Shown: positions 9,925-18,463 of the stretch, one piece after another | How positions within the stretch are numbered: position 1 is the stretch's first letter | How the letters are laid out: every line of letters starts with the position of its first letter | NCBI RefSeq assembly: GCF_012933545.1 | Contig: NZ_JAADJU010000010.1 | Span: forward strand, 62,001 to 126,000 | Reading direction: 5' to 3' | Origin: Rouxiella aceris | GTDB lineage: Bacteria > Pseudomonadota > Gammaproteobacteria > Enterobacterales > Enterobacteriaceae | Length of the DNA stretch: 64,000 nt | Position numbers and translations under genes: made by a program | Notes under the pieces: generated by a model | The model's input: only the letters and a program-made list of their open reading frames with translations | Told to the model about the DNA's origin: nothing | The model's database searches: none

Positions 9925-9992
9925 GTCACCCGGTGACGTTGTTAGGTAACATATCCCACTGGAGCATTCAATAGTGCAGGCTACGCGTAGCC
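9925..9992. promoter_or_regulatory. Two perfect palindromes in the rssA-ychJ intergenic region
   Basis: GTCACC-C-GGTGAC at 9925-9937 and GGCTACGCGTAGCC at 9979-9992. The second ends 16 nt before the ychJ start codon, so it could act as an operator or as an mRNA hairpin near the ribosome site. No known consensus is claimed. Confidence 0.3.
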
Positions 9993-10008
9993 AGACTGCG
10001 GAGTTAAT

Positions 10009-10473
10009 GTGAAAAATCTATGCCCTTGTGGCAGCGGGATCGACTTTGAACAGTGTTGCCAACCGGCGATCACCGGGACGCACCCGGCGGCAACACCGGA
10101 AGCATTAATGCGTTCGCGCTACAGTGCCTATGTTACCGGCAATGCAGATTACCTTATTGCCAGCTGGCATGCCGACTGCAATGCGTCTGAATTTCGCCAG
10201 GCGCTGCTGGCCGGTTTCGCGACCACCAGTTGGTTGGGCCTACAGATTATCACCACGCAAGCCGGAAAAGATCCCAATGAAGGCTTTGTGGAGTTTGCCG
10301 CCCGCTATCGCGACCAGGATAATCCCGAGACGGTAATGATCCACGAACGTTCGCGCTTTCTTCGGATAAAAGAACACTGGTATTATATTGATGGCGTTAC
10401 ACCGCAGGTGGGCAGAAATGACCCCTGTCCCTGCGGTTCAGGCAAAAAATATAAGAAGTGCTGTGCCAGATAA
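10009..10473 (+). CDS. ychJ: YchJ, UPF0225 SEC-C motif protein
   Basis: Small protein of unknown function, 154 residues, with a zinc-binding SEC-C motif at each end: [13 protein letters not shown] at the N-terminus and [13 protein letters not shown] at the C-terminus, around a central NTF2-like domain. Such motifs also occur in SecA, where they bind metal. The start codon is GTG, placed so that the protein begins [10 protein letters not shown] as in the family. Conserved neighbour of rssA and purU. Confidence 0.92.
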   Translation: MKNLCPCGSGIDFEQCCQPAITGTHPAATPEALMRSRYSAYVTGNADYLIASWHADCNASEFRQALLAGFATTSWLGLQIITTQAGKDPNEGFVEFAARYRDQDNPETVMIHERSRFLRIKEHWYYIDGVTPQVGRNDPCPCGSGKKYKKCCAR

Positions 10474-10550
10474 GTCGGCATAATGTGCGCCAATCATTGA
10501 GACCCATAATTAACTTTACCCCGAAAAATTTTACGAGCAGTCAGGCAAGA

Positions 10551-10594
10551 CGTTCACCCCGCAGGCGATACGGTGATGAACGGGTGATACGCCC
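10551..10594 (+). promoter_or_regulatory. Structured leader upstream of purU
   Basis: In the 164-bp ychJ-purU gap two adjacent stems can form: CGTTCACC...GGTGATGAACG (10551-10582, two overlapping pairings) and GGGTG-ATA-CGCCC (10582-10594). The two share a GATACG core, so they look like a degenerate repeat. Neither is followed by a T tract, so terminator function is unlikely. A translational regulator or a repeat element is possible. Confidence 0.35.
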
Positions 10595-10637
10595 GGCGGC
10601 AACGAGAAAAATAAGGGAAGACAGGATTTTGCCCCTA

Positions 10638-11486
10638 ATGTCACAACTGAATGTACAAACCAAAGTTTTACGCACGATATGCCCTGATGCGAAGGGGCTG
10701 ATCGCCAAAATCACCAATATTTGTTACAAGCATGAACTGAATATCGTGCAAAACAATGAGTATGTTGATCATCGTACCGGACGTTTTTTTATGCGTACCG
10801 AACTCGAAGGCATTTTCAATGACAGCACCTTATTAGCCGATCTCGACAGCGCCTTGCCAAAAGGTTCTATTCGTGAACTGCAAAGTACCGGTCGTCGACG
10901 CATTGTGATTTTGGTGACCAAAGAGGCGCACTGCCTCGGTGACCTGTTGATGAAAGCGGCTTACGGTGGCTTAGACGTTGAAATCGCCGCGGTTATCGGC
11001 AACCACGAAACGCTGCAAACCCTGGTAGAACGTTTTGATATTCCGTTCCATCTGGTCAGCCATGAAGGCCTGACGCGCGAACAGCACGACGCTGCCATGA
11101 TGGCACAGATTGACCAGTATCAGCCGGATTACGTGGTGTTGGCCAAGTATATGCGCGTGTTAACGCCGGGGTTTGTGCAACATTATCCGCATCAGGTGAT
11201 TAATATTCACCATTCGTTCCTGCCAGCATTTATTGGTGCGCGTCCTTACCATCAGGCCTACGAGCGCGGGGTCAAAATCATCGGCGCTACGGCGCACTAT
11301 GTAAACGACAGTCTGGATGAAGGCCCAATCATCATGCAGGACGTGATCAACGTTGACCATACCTACACGGCCGACGATATGATGCGTGCTGGACGGGATG
11401 TGGAAAAAAACGTGCTTAGCCGCGCCATATATAAAGTGCTGGCCCAGCGGGTGTTTGTCTACGGTAATCGTACGGTTATTTTATAA
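10638..11486 (+). CDS. purU: Formyltetrahydrofolate deformylase
   Basis: Hydrolyses 10-formyl-THF to THF and formate, balancing one-carbon pools for purine and methionine synthesis. The 282-residue protein has an N-terminal ACT domain (about 1-85, CPDAKGLIAKITN) and a C-terminal formyl-transferase-like domain with NIHHSFLPAF and GATAHYVND. The frame is open 60 codons further upstream across the leader, but the start at 10638 matches the family N-terminus (VLRTICPD) and the extension has unlike composition. Confidence 0.95.
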   Translation: MSQLNVQTKVLRTICPDAKGLIAKITNICYKHELNIVQNNEYVDHRTGRFFMRTELEGIFNDSTLLADLDSALPKGSIRELQSTGRRRIVILVTKEAHCLGDLLMKAAYGGLDVEIAAVIGNHETLQTLVERFDIPFHLVSHEGLTREQHDAAMMAQIDQYQPDYVVLAKYMRVLTPGFVQHYPHQVINIHHSFLPAFIGARPYHQAYERGVKIIGATAHYVNDSLDEGPIIMQDVINVDHTYTADDMMRAGRDVEKNVLSRAIYKVLAQRVFVYGNRTVIL

Positions 11487-11492
11487 TCGTCA

Positions 11493-11522
11493 GGGGGCGT
11501 TTTCGTTCAGTAAAACGCCCCC
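11493..11522 (+). terminator. Possible purU terminator hairpin
   Basis: GGGGGCGTTTT-loop-AAAACGCCCCC, a strong perfect stem 7 nt after the purU stop codon, but without the usual T run after it. Confidence 0.55.
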
Positions 11523-11667
11523 GAGCACAAAAAAACGGCAATCAAACTATTTTCTCTGTTTCAAGGCTTTACAGCAGCGTTTCATTTGATATGATGCGCC
11601 CCGCTTACCGCAACAGCCAGGCGGCAAGTGATTACCGAGTATATAATTCGAAATCCACGAATTTCGT

Positions 11668-11752
<85 letters not shown>

Positions 11753-11791
11753 TCTTGCTTTACTTCCTGTATTACCCAATCTGGATACACT

Positions 11792-13894
11792 TTATCCCCC
11801 CAATTCAATCACTCTGTCCGCTGATGCAATGGTCGATGGCCGATGAGCGATAAATATGCGGGTGATAGCCAGTTCGGCAATGGCCTGGTTAATGCGCGTT
11901 TCATTCTCAAGATCCAGATGGCTAGTTGCTTCATCCAGAAACAGAATGCTCGGCTGCCGATAGAGCGCCCGGGCGATTAACAGACGCTGTTTTTGGCCCC
12001 CCGAAAGACTGCCCCCCAGTTCGCTGATCAGCGTTTCATAGCCCATTGGCATGCGCTGGATATCCTCATGAATATTGCAACGCCTGGCGCAATCATAAAT
12101 GCGCTCAATATCCTTTTGCTGATCAAAACTGGCAATATTTTCCGCAATCGATCCGGCGAACAATGTATCGTCCTGCAGTACGCAGGCAATGCAGGCGCGA
12201 TAGTTGTTAAGCCCGGCAGTATTAATATCCATACCGTTAATCAAAATCCGCCCCTCGGCGGGCGACAGCAGCCCGGTCATGATCTTCATCAACGTGGTTT
12301 TTCCCTGGCCCGAAGGCCCGGTGATGGCGACGCTCTCGCCAGCGGCGACTTTTAATGCCAGGCCGGCGATAATCGGTGTCGATAAGTTGTCATATTGGAA
12401 ATAGAGATCTTTTACTTCAAGTGAGGCTGGCTGTCCGGTGGGCACCAAGGCACGCTGCGGCAGGGTTTTCTCGGTTTCCGTCAGCGCCACGTCGGCAATG
12501 CGCGAAATATGTAATGACAACATGCGTAGCTGCAGCGCCATATTCAGCAGATTGGCCGCCCGCTCGGAAAATTGGCCGCGATAAGTGTTAAAGGCCACAA
12601 ACATCCCCAGCGTCATATGACCATCAATCACCTGGGTCGCCCCCAGCCATAGCAACAGGATCTGATCGAGGGTGGCAATCAGGGTATTACCGCCGCTGAA
12701 CATCAGATCAAAGCGGGTTTTTCTTACCGTTGCATTGGCGCTGTCAACATTCATATTCAGCCAGAAATTAGCTCTCGCCGAGGATAATCCCAGCGCCTTT
12801 AGGGTACTGATGCCATACAGCGTTTCCATAAAATGCGACCCGGCACGGGCCTGCTTGACGATCTGCTCTTCCGAAACCTGTAGATAAGCCTGGTAGGTGG
12901 TTAGACGAAAGAGGATATACAGCGCGGTAAATGCCAAAATCACCCAGATTAACCAACCTCCGTACAATACCATCATCACAATCAGGCCAATGGACATGAT
13001 GCCATCAATAATGCTGTTGACCACATTGCTGGTTAAAGTGGTCCGCAGGGTATCGAGTGAGGTAAAGCGCGATTGAATATCTCCCAATTTGCGCTTTTCA
13101 AAATAATCGAGCGGCAGCTTCAGCAGGTGGTCAAACAGCCGTGCTTTCCACTGTACGTCGATAAGAGTGCTCATCACCAGCGAGCTCCAGGCGCGAACCA
13201 TACTGACGCCGGTGCGAAAAATAATAAAAAATAGCAAACCAAGACAGATCAGGGTCAGCAAGTCCGCATCCTTGGCCGGGATCACATGGTCCATCACCAG
13301 TTGCAAGCCTACCGGCAATAGCAAATTGACCGACTCAATCATAATGGAAAAACAGAAAATTTTTGCCAGCGTGGCAAAGAGTCCGTCGACATTGCCCATC
13401 AGTGTGCGCAGATTAAGGCGAACTTTGGGCTTTTGCGCCTTGAACTCGGCGTCTGGCCACAGCTCAAGCGCCACACCGGTGAAGTGGTCCGAGACTTCAT
13501 GCATGCCAAGCGAACGGCGACCAAAGGCTGGGTCATGGATCACCACGCCACTGCCCTTTACCGCGACCAACACCACAAAGTGATTGAGATCCCAATGCAA
13601 GATACAGGGCAGTTTTAACGATTTGAGCTCATCAATATCGAGTTTTAGTGCCCGCGATTGCAGCTCATTGGCGCGGGCAATATCCATTAATGAACGTAAC
13701 GTGGCCCCACGAGAGGAGATACCAAACTGCTGACGCAGACTGAGTAAATCAACATGTTTGCCATAATAACCGCACACCATGGCCAGTGAGGCCAGGCCAC
13801 ATTCCGCCGCTTCGGTCTGGATCACCTGGGGGACTTTTTTACGTAAATTAAAATGCAGGCGGTCAGCCAGACCACGCAGGTTATCTGGATTCAT
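11792..13894 (-). CDS. CvaB-type peptidase-containing ABC exporter (C39 PCAT)
   Basis: Cleaves double-glycine leaders and exports the mature peptide. Order of domains in 700 residues: C39 peptidase (about 20-145) with Cys32 in AAECGLAS, His105 in LNHFVVL and Asp121 in IHDPA, the same positions as in colicin V exporter CvaB, so catalytically complete; a six-helix membrane domain (about 165-450); and the ATPase (about 480-700) with Walker A GPSGQGKTT, signature LSGGQKQR and Walker B ILFLDEAT. It overlaps the adaptor gene by 14 nt, so translation is probably coupled. Its likely cargo is the divergent peptide gene at 15623. Host TolC would complete the channel. Confidence 0.93.
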   Translation of the reverse strand: MNPDNLRGLADRLHFNLRKKVPQVIQTEAAECGLASLAMVCGYYGKHVDLLSLRQQFGISSRGATLRSLMDIARANELQSRALKLDIDELKSLKLPCILHWDLNHFVVLVAVKGSGVVIHDPAFGRRSLGMHEVSDHFTGVALELWPDAEFKAQKPKVRLNLRTLMGNVDGLFATLAKIFCFSIMIESVNLLLPVGLQLVMDHVIPAKDADLLTLICLGLLFFIIFRTGVSMVRAWSSLVMSTLIDVQWKARLFDHLLKLPLDYFEKRKLGDIQSRFTSLDTLRTTLTSNVVNSIIDGIMSIGLIVMMVLYGGWLIWVILAFTALYILFRLTTYQAYLQVSEEQIVKQARAGSHFMETLYGISTLKALGLSSARANFWLNMNVDSANATVRKTRFDLMFSGGNTLIATLDQILLLWLGATQVIDGHMTLGMFVAFNTYRGQFSERAANLLNMALQLRMLSLHISRIADVALTETEKTLPQRALVPTGQPASLEVKDLYFQYDNLSTPIIAGLALKVAAGESVAITGPSGQGKTTLMKIMTGLLSPAEGRILINGMDINTAGLNNYRACIACVLQDDTLFAGSIAENIASFDQQKDIERIYDCARRCNIHEDIQRMPMGYETLISELGGSLSGGQKQRLLIARALYRQPSILFLDEATSHLDLENETRINQAIAELAITRIFIAHRPSTIASADRVIELGG

Positions 13895-15167
13895 TTATCG
13901 GGCCCACCACGCTTTTTTTCATACTGTAATAGGGTGAGAGCATCCACTGATACAGTGGGCGTCGCTCAAGGAACAGGGTCGATTCCGCCTGCATACCGCT
14001 GGATAATGACAAGTGTTCGCCATGCCATTGCATGCTGTTTTGATCCAGGGCGACAATCACCTTAAAGTAGGGGCCGCTCACCGCGCCATGACTATCCTTT
14101 GGCGCGCTGTCATAAGAGGCCAACTCCTTTTCGGCCACGGCAGCTGAGGAGATGGAAACGATCTTACCGGGGAACTGCCCATATTTTTCATAGGGGAAAG
14201 CCGCATAGCGGATATTGATCTCACCGCCCGGCTTGACGTAAGGCACGCTATTGTTGGGCAGCCAGGCAACCAGATAGAAATTCGAATCTTTGGCAGGTAC
14301 AAGTTGCGCCAGGCTATCACCGGCATTAACCATCTGCCCCGGCGTAACGCTCAGTGAGGAAATTTTCCCGTCCGTAGGCGCGGTGATTAACAAACTGCCT
14401 TTGGCATCTGCCTGGGCCAATTGACGCTCAAGATCGTTACGCTGGTAGCCGTATTGCGATATCTGATTATCAAACTCTGCGGCCCGGGTAACCAGTTCAC
14501 TGCGCAAATTGGTGATTTGCAGCGTTTCCTGAATCGCCTGGGTGTTCAGACTCTGAAAAGCGCCTTGCTGTTGATAAAACAGGTAACGCTGATTATTAAG
14601 CTGATCAGAATTAATCAGGCCGCGACTTTGATACTTTTTATAGGAATCCATACTCTGGCGCATCGCATCCAGTCCCTGCTGCGAGGAGTCGACCATCGCC
14701 TGGGTTTTTTCATGGGCCTGCTGATACTGTTCCAGCTGTTGCTGCAAATTTTGCAAGGTGGCACGTTTGTTGTTTTCAAGCTGGGCAATAATGGCATCAA
14801 TCTGCGCACGCTGTTTTTCAATAGCACCCAGTGTGGTGGTGCTGACGCTGCCGGAGCGAGTCACTCTACCGACATCTACTTCATATAGCGGTTGTCCCTT
14901 ATTGACGATTTGATTGCTATTAACATAGAGATGGGTAATCACCCCCTGTTCCGGGCTAAATAAATTGACGCTATGGGGCTGAGTGATCACTTCTCCGCTA
15001 ACGTTAATGCGCCGGGTATATTGACTGAAGATCAAAAAAGCCAATAAGGCGATAATAAAACAGCTGCTCAGGCTAATCACTGCCCATAGCGGCCATCCGG
15101 CAAGCAGCAAGGCCTTCCCTGCCCACTGATTTTTTTGATGCTCATTGACCTCTTTACGAAAGAGCAT
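13881..15167 (-). CDS. CvaA/HlyD-type membrane-fusion protein of the peptide exporter
   Basis: Periplasmic adaptor linking the ABC exporter to an outer-membrane TolC channel. One N-terminal membrane helix (about 20-45), a lipoyl half-motif (VITQPHSVNLFSPEQG), a long helical hairpin rich in Gln (about 120-240), then the second lipoyl half (LLITAPTDGKISSLS) and a beta-barrel. I place the start at 15167 (MLFRKEVNEHQ, GAGG 9 nt upstream; family-like N-terminus). An in-frame ATG at 15194 with GAGG only 4 nt away is an alternative. First gene of the two-gene exporter operon, divergent from the peptide gene. Confidence 0.9.
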   Translation of the reverse strand: MLFRKEVNEHQKNQWAGKALLLAGWPLWAVISLSSCFIIALLAFLIFSQYTRRINVSGEVITQPHSVNLFSPEQGVITHLYVNSNQIVNKGQPLYEVDVGRVTRSGSVSTTTLGAIEKQRAQIDAIIAQLENNKRATLQNLQQQLEQYQQAHEKTQAMVDSSQQGLDAMRQSMDSYKKYQSRGLINSDQLNNQRYLFYQQQGAFQSLNTQAIQETLQITNLRSELVTRAAEFDNQISQYGYQRNDLERQLAQADAKGSLLITAPTDGKISSLSVTPGQMVNAGDSLAQLVPAKDSNFYLVAWLPNNSVPYVKPGGEINIRYAAFPYEKYGQFPGKIVSISSAAVAEKELASYDSAPKDSHGAVSGPYFKVIVALDQNSMQWHGEHLSLSSGMQAESTLFLERRPLYQWMLSPYYSMKKSVVGPINESR

Positions 15168-15194
15168 AGCCGCAAACCTCAATATGCATGTCAT

Positions 15195-15622
15195 TGAACC
15201 TCAAAATATTAATCAATGAAAGATAGTGAGGCTTTGAAATGTTTTCAACCACGAATAATCTTAAAGAAAACCAGTATAACAAACACAAAAACACTTATTA
15301 ATTTTGCCAAAGCATATTTCCGCATAACGATATAACAATATAAACCACAAGGTTACCGCCCGCCGTAAAATATCAAAAAATGCCCTGCCGGACATATAAA
15401 AACGCCATTTAAATAGAATATTCCTAATATTAAAAAATAAATCACAAGTAAAAACAATAAGATACTATTTTTTAGAAAATAAAACCCCACCAGCGGTTTT
15501 TTTCGCAACGCGATTGAACTAGGCTAGAAGCGTATTAGGATTTCCTTAAGGATAATGTTTCTGGATAATCCTAATGCCGCTCATAAATGAGACTATGTGA
15601 AACAAATATGAGGACGATTAAT
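15195..15622. promoter_or_regulatory. Divergent AT-rich control region of the peptide cassette
   Basis: About 430 bp, very AT-rich compared with the flanking backbone. A good sigma-70 promoter for the peptide gene is visible: TTGAAC (15514-15519), 16 bp, TAGGAT (15536-15541). The -10 element lies in the left arm of a perfect inverted repeat ATTAGGAT (15534-15541) / ATCCTAAT (15568-15575), with a TCCTTAAGGA palindrome between. An 11-codon frame with an AAGGA site starts at 15555. The repeats could form an operator or a leader hairpin. The exporter promoter must lie near 15200-15300 but is not obvious. Confidence 0.5.
15261..15395 (-). CDS. Possible 44-residue hydrophobic protein (immunity candidate, weak)
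   Basis: An ATG-started frame between the exporter and peptide genes. The product has a hydrophobic stretch (about residues 13-23, VTLWFILLYRY) and basic ends, as small membrane-bound immunity proteins often do. No Shine-Dalgarno is visible and codon use is AT-driven, so it may be chance. It is listed because no other immunity candidate exists in the cassette. Confidence 0.15.
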   Translation of the reverse strand: MSGRAFFDILRRAVTLWFILLYRYAEICFGKINKCFCVCYTGFL

Positions 15623-15802
15623 ATGAAACAGTTAACTGAGCAAGATATCGAAATGGTAAATGGTGCGGGTCTGTCAGATTTAGTGAACCGCTTCCAGGAT
15701 AACGCCAACGACACACTAGGCGATATCAGTAACGCTATCAACAAAGCTAACGGTCAAATTAATAACTCGTTAGACAAAGCTTCTAACTGGCTAAATACCT
15801 AA
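15623..15802 (+). CDS. Double-glycine-leader secreted peptide precursor (microcin-like)
   Basis: 59 codons. The N-terminus MKQLTEQDIEMVNGAG has all marks of a C39-processed leader: hydrophobic residues at -12/-7/-4-type positions (Leu, Ile, Val) and a Gly-Ala or Ala-Gly cut site like that of class II microcins. The mature part (43-44 residues) is acidic, contains no Cys, has ten Asn and a single Trp near the end, and shows amphipathic spacing of Leu/Ile/Val/Phe. The start at 15623 has GAGGA 8 nt upstream; two upstream in-frame ATGs lack such a site. Divergent from its presumed exporter and ended by a strong terminator. It could be a bacteriocin, a toxin-like effector or a signal peptide; I do not recognise the mature sequence. 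Confidence 0.8.
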   Translation: MKQLTEQDIEMVNGAGLSDLVNRFQDNANDTLGDISNAINKANGQINNSLDKASNWLNT

Positions 15803-15833
15803 TCGTCAATGTGTCACAGGAATTTAGTTGCCC

Positions 15834-15864
15834 ATGGCCCTCACTTCGGTGAGGGCCATTTTAG
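15834..15864 (+). terminator. Terminator of the peptide gene
   Basis: ATGGCCCTCAC-TTCG-GTGAGGGCCAT, a perfect 11-bp stem with a stable TTCG loop, followed by TTTTAGTTT, 32 nt after the peptide stop codon. Confidence 0.92.
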
Positions 15865-15872
15865 TTTAATAA

Positions 15873-15987
15873 CCCATTTATTCGATTATCGAGATAACCG
15901 CGCACAACCCACCACGGGACGCTACGGTGGTCAAGCCCAAACCCAAGGTTGATCTCTCCCTGAATACCGGCTTCGCCAGTAATCTGC
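15873..15987 (+). repeat. Diverged copy of the terminator-associated repeat (copy C)
   Basis: Collinear with the repeat at 31701-31831: shared blocks include ATCGAGATA-CCG, a central CAAGCCC, CTCTCCCT and a terminal AATCTG/AGTCTG. Identity by eye is about 70% with one gap. Unlike the two better copies, no duplicated hairpin flanks it. It lies between the peptide-gene terminator and ycjF. Confidence 0.5.
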
Positions 15988-16010
15988 TTGTAGTCCTTCG
16001 CCAGCCATTA

Positions 16011-17069
16011 TCAAGCGGGTTTATTGCCTTTGCTTAACGTGGTTTTTAGCCTGCCAATCAGTTCGCGGCGAAAATCGCCAAGACGCGGTTTATCCCCTTC
16101 CAGCCAGGGCAAAGGGCGACAAAGCTCCATGGTTTTAATTCCCAGACGGGCGGTCAGTAATCCAGCGCCAATCCCCTGTGCGGCGCGAGCGGAGAGTCTT
16201 GCCGCCAAATCTTGCGAAAGCCAATCCATTCCCACTTCACGCACCAGTTCGGAAGCGCCAGCGAAAGCAATATTTAACAGCACCAGGCGAAACAGGCGCA
16301 GGCGGCTGTAATAGCCCAGTTCAATGCCATACAGGCTGGCAATACGGTTGACCAACCGCAGATTACGCCAGGCGATAAAGGCCATATCTACCAGCGCCAG
16401 AGGGCTGACGGCGATCATCAAGGCAGACTCCGCCGCAGAATGGCTGATTTCACGTCGGGCCTGGCTGTCCAGTACCGGCTGCACCAGACGGGCATAAAGG
16501 GCGACCACTTCCCGGTCGCTATGGGTGTCATGCAGCGATGCCTGCCAACGCTGCAATGCCGGATGTCCCTGATCGAGACCGGCCTGTCGCGCCAGTTTTT
16601 CGCAAAAGGCCCGTCCCTGCCCCAACGCATGACTATGCAATAAGTCACTGGCCATGTCGCGCTCGTCGGCCCGTTGCCGCAGACGATATAAGCGGCGCCA
16701 TTCCGTTAATAGCGATCCCGCCCCGGCCAGAATCATCAAGCCACCGGCGGTACATGCCCCTAATGCCACCCAATCCTGCTGCAGCCAGGCCTGATGCAAC
16801 CACTGCATGCCCTGACCGATAACACTCAGGGTTAATACGGCGGCACCGAGTCGCACCATTTTACTCCACAGGCTGCGGCGCGGCTTAAGTACGCGGCTGA
16901 CAACAGCCTCAGCCTGTCCATCCTCAGGTTGATCCGGGTCCTGTTGTGGCAGCGCCAGAAAGTGCTCGGCCTGAAGATCATCAAAGGTCTGCGCGGCGCG
17001 TAATGTCGGCTCCGGCGGCGAGGCGATCCCTTGCTCAAAGTCGATACGCGGTTTAAGTGGCTCGCTCAT
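16011..17069 (-). CDS. ycjF: YcjF, DUF697 inner-membrane protein
   Basis: 352 residues. Acidic cytoplasmic N-terminus, two membrane helices (about 70-90 and 100-120), and a C-terminal DUF697 region with further hydrophobic segments. Function unknown; its constant partner is the GTPase-like YcjX, whose stop overlaps this start by 4 nt (ATGA). Last gene of the psp-ycjXF transcription unit, so probably induced by envelope stress through PspF. Confidence 0.93.
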   Translation of the reverse strand: MSEPLKPRIDFEQGIASPPEPTLRAAQTFDDLQAEHFLALPQQDPDQPEDGQAEAVVSRVLKPRRSLWSKMVRLGAAVLTLSVIGQGMQWLHQAWLQQDWVALGACTAGGLMILAGAGSLLTEWRRLYRLRQRADERDMASDLLHSHALGQGRAFCEKLARQAGLDQGHPALQRWQASLHDTHSDREVVALYARLVQPVLDSQARREISHSAAESALMIAVSPLALVDMAFIAWRNLRLVNRIASLYGIELGYYSRLRLFRLVLLNIAFAGASELVREVGMDWLSQDLAARLSARAAQGIGAGLLTARLGIKTMELCRPLPWLEGDKPRLGDFRRELIGRLKTTLSKGNKPA

Positions 17070-18463
17070 CGCATTTTATCTCCCAATAAAAACTCCATCA
17101 CGGCATCCATACGGATATGGGGCAAGGGTCCGTCAACCTGCATCTGCCTTGGTCGAAAGGCGTCAAAATGGAACCCCTGCTGCTGCCAAAAGTCATTTTC
17201 CGGCAGGCGGGCAGGCACCTCGCCAGGGTAAACCGTCAACGCTTTGCCATCTTGTAGCCGATTACCTTTAACAGCCGGGATCGCCTGCCCCTGAAAATCC
17301 ACCAGTCCGCTTTCGGTAGCCTGGATCGACGCCAGACCGGCACAATCCATGCTGATGCCTTCAAACGCTGCATTGCGCCAGGCCTCCTGTACCAGTTGCT
17401 GCAACAAAGAGACCAGGTTGGCATGCTGGTCACCGGTAATATGATCGGCCTTGCTGGCGGCAAACATCAATTTGTCGATGCAGGGGGCAAACAAGCGGCG
17501 AAATAGCGTGCGTTTACCGTAGTGGAAACTCTGCATCAGTTGAGTCAGCGCCAGGCGCATATCGTTAAACGCCTGCGGTCCGCTGTTTAGCGGCGAAAGG
17601 CAGTCGACCAGCACAATCTGACGATCAAAACGGACAAAATGCTCTTTATAAAAACCCTTCACAATATGGGCGCAGTAATAAGCAAAGCGTTGCCGCAGCA
17701 TACCGAGATTGCTGTGTTTATCGGCCTGCGCCAGCTGGCTATCGCTCAGATGCTGGAACCTCGGCCAGGGGAAAAACTGTAGCGCAGGGGCGCCGGCAAG
17801 ATCGCCTGGCAGCACAAAGCGACCGGGCTGAATAAAGTGCAACCCCTCTTCTTTGCAGCGCAGCAGATAATCGGTATAGGCCTGGGCAATGGCAGCCAGC
17901 AGATTTTCGTCTGCCGGGGCCAGCGGATCGCACTGTTGGCACAGGGCCAGCCAGGGCGCCGCCCATTCAGCGCGTTTTCCCTGTAGCAGCGCTGCCATTT
18001 GCCACGACCATTGCAGATAATCCTGTTCCAGCATTGGCAGATCCAGCAGCCACTCGCCGGGATAGTCGACAATCTCCAGGAAAAGCGTGGAGGTATCTTT
18101 AAAATGACGCAGCAGCGAATCTTGGGAGCGGAAACGCAGCGCCAGGCGAATTTCGCTAACCCCGCGAGTGGGTGTCGGCCAGGAGGGTGGCGAGCCATAG
18201 AGCTGGGCAATACCCTCATCGTAGCTAAAGCGCGACACCCCCAAATCCCGCTGTGGAACGCGCTTGATGCCCAGCAGACGTTCTTCACGCACGGCAGAAA
18301 ACAGCGGCAAACGCGCGCCGCTGTGAACATTGAGCAATTGATTGACCAGCGAGGTGATAAAAGCCGTTTTGCCGCTGCGGCTTAAGCCGGTAACGGCCAG
18401 ACGTAAATGACGGTCCAAACCCCGATTAACCATTGAGGTAAATTCATTTTGCAGTCTTTTCAT
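17066..18463 (-). CDS. ycjX: YcjX, P-loop NTPase-like stress protein (DUF463)
   Basis: 465 residues, with [13 protein letters not shown] as a P-loop near residue 26 and [14 protein letters not shown] as the switch/Walker B region, conserved across DUF463. Predicted GTP-binding; cellular role unknown. The start at 18463 is supported by GGAGAG 5 nt upstream and the family N-terminus MKRLQNE; an in-frame ATG 8 codons earlier is less likely. It overlaps pspD by 20 nt and ycjF by 4 nt. Confidence 0.94.
   Translation of the reverse strand: MKRLQNEFTSMVNRGLDRHLRLAVTGLSRSGKTAFITSLVNQLLNVHSGARLPLFSAVREERLLGIKRVPQRDLGVSRFSYDEGIAQLYGSPPSWPTPTRGVSEIRLALRFRSQDSLLRHFKDTSTLFLEIVDYPGEWLLDLPMLEQDYLQWSWQMAALLQGKRAEWAAPWLALCQQCDPLAPADENLLAAIAQAYTDYLLRCKEEGLHFIQPGRFVLPGDLAGAPALQFFPWPRFQHLSDSQLAQADKHSNLGMLRQRFAYYCAHIVKGFYKEHFVRFDRQIVLVDCLSPLNSGPQAFNDMRLALTQLMQSFHYGKRTLFRRLFAPCIDKLMFAASKADHITGDQHANLVSLLQQLVQEAWRNAAFEGISMDCAGLASIQATESGLVDFQGQAIPAVKGNRLQDGKALTVYPGEVPARLPENDFWQQQGFHFDAFRPRQMQVDGPLPHIRMDAVMEFLLGDKMR

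Noticed and set aside
12672-12887. 71-codon plus-strand frame with signal-peptide-like start inside the exporter gene
   Set aside because: Antisense to the membrane domain of the exporter, which produces hydrophobic shadow frames.
11753-15190. Export cassette as an integrative island inserted at tRNA-Tyr
   Set aside because: No integrase, no duplicated 3' end of the tRNA and no att-like repeat at the far border were found.
15216-15335. 39-codon plus-strand frame between the exporter and the peptide gene
   Set aside because: No ribosome site, no hydrophobic segment, AT-driven composition; not credible as a second peptide or immunity gene.
17746-18330. 194-codon minus-strand frame inside ycjX
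   Set aside because: Same strand but different frame within a confidently identified gene; product is low-complexity and unlike any family.
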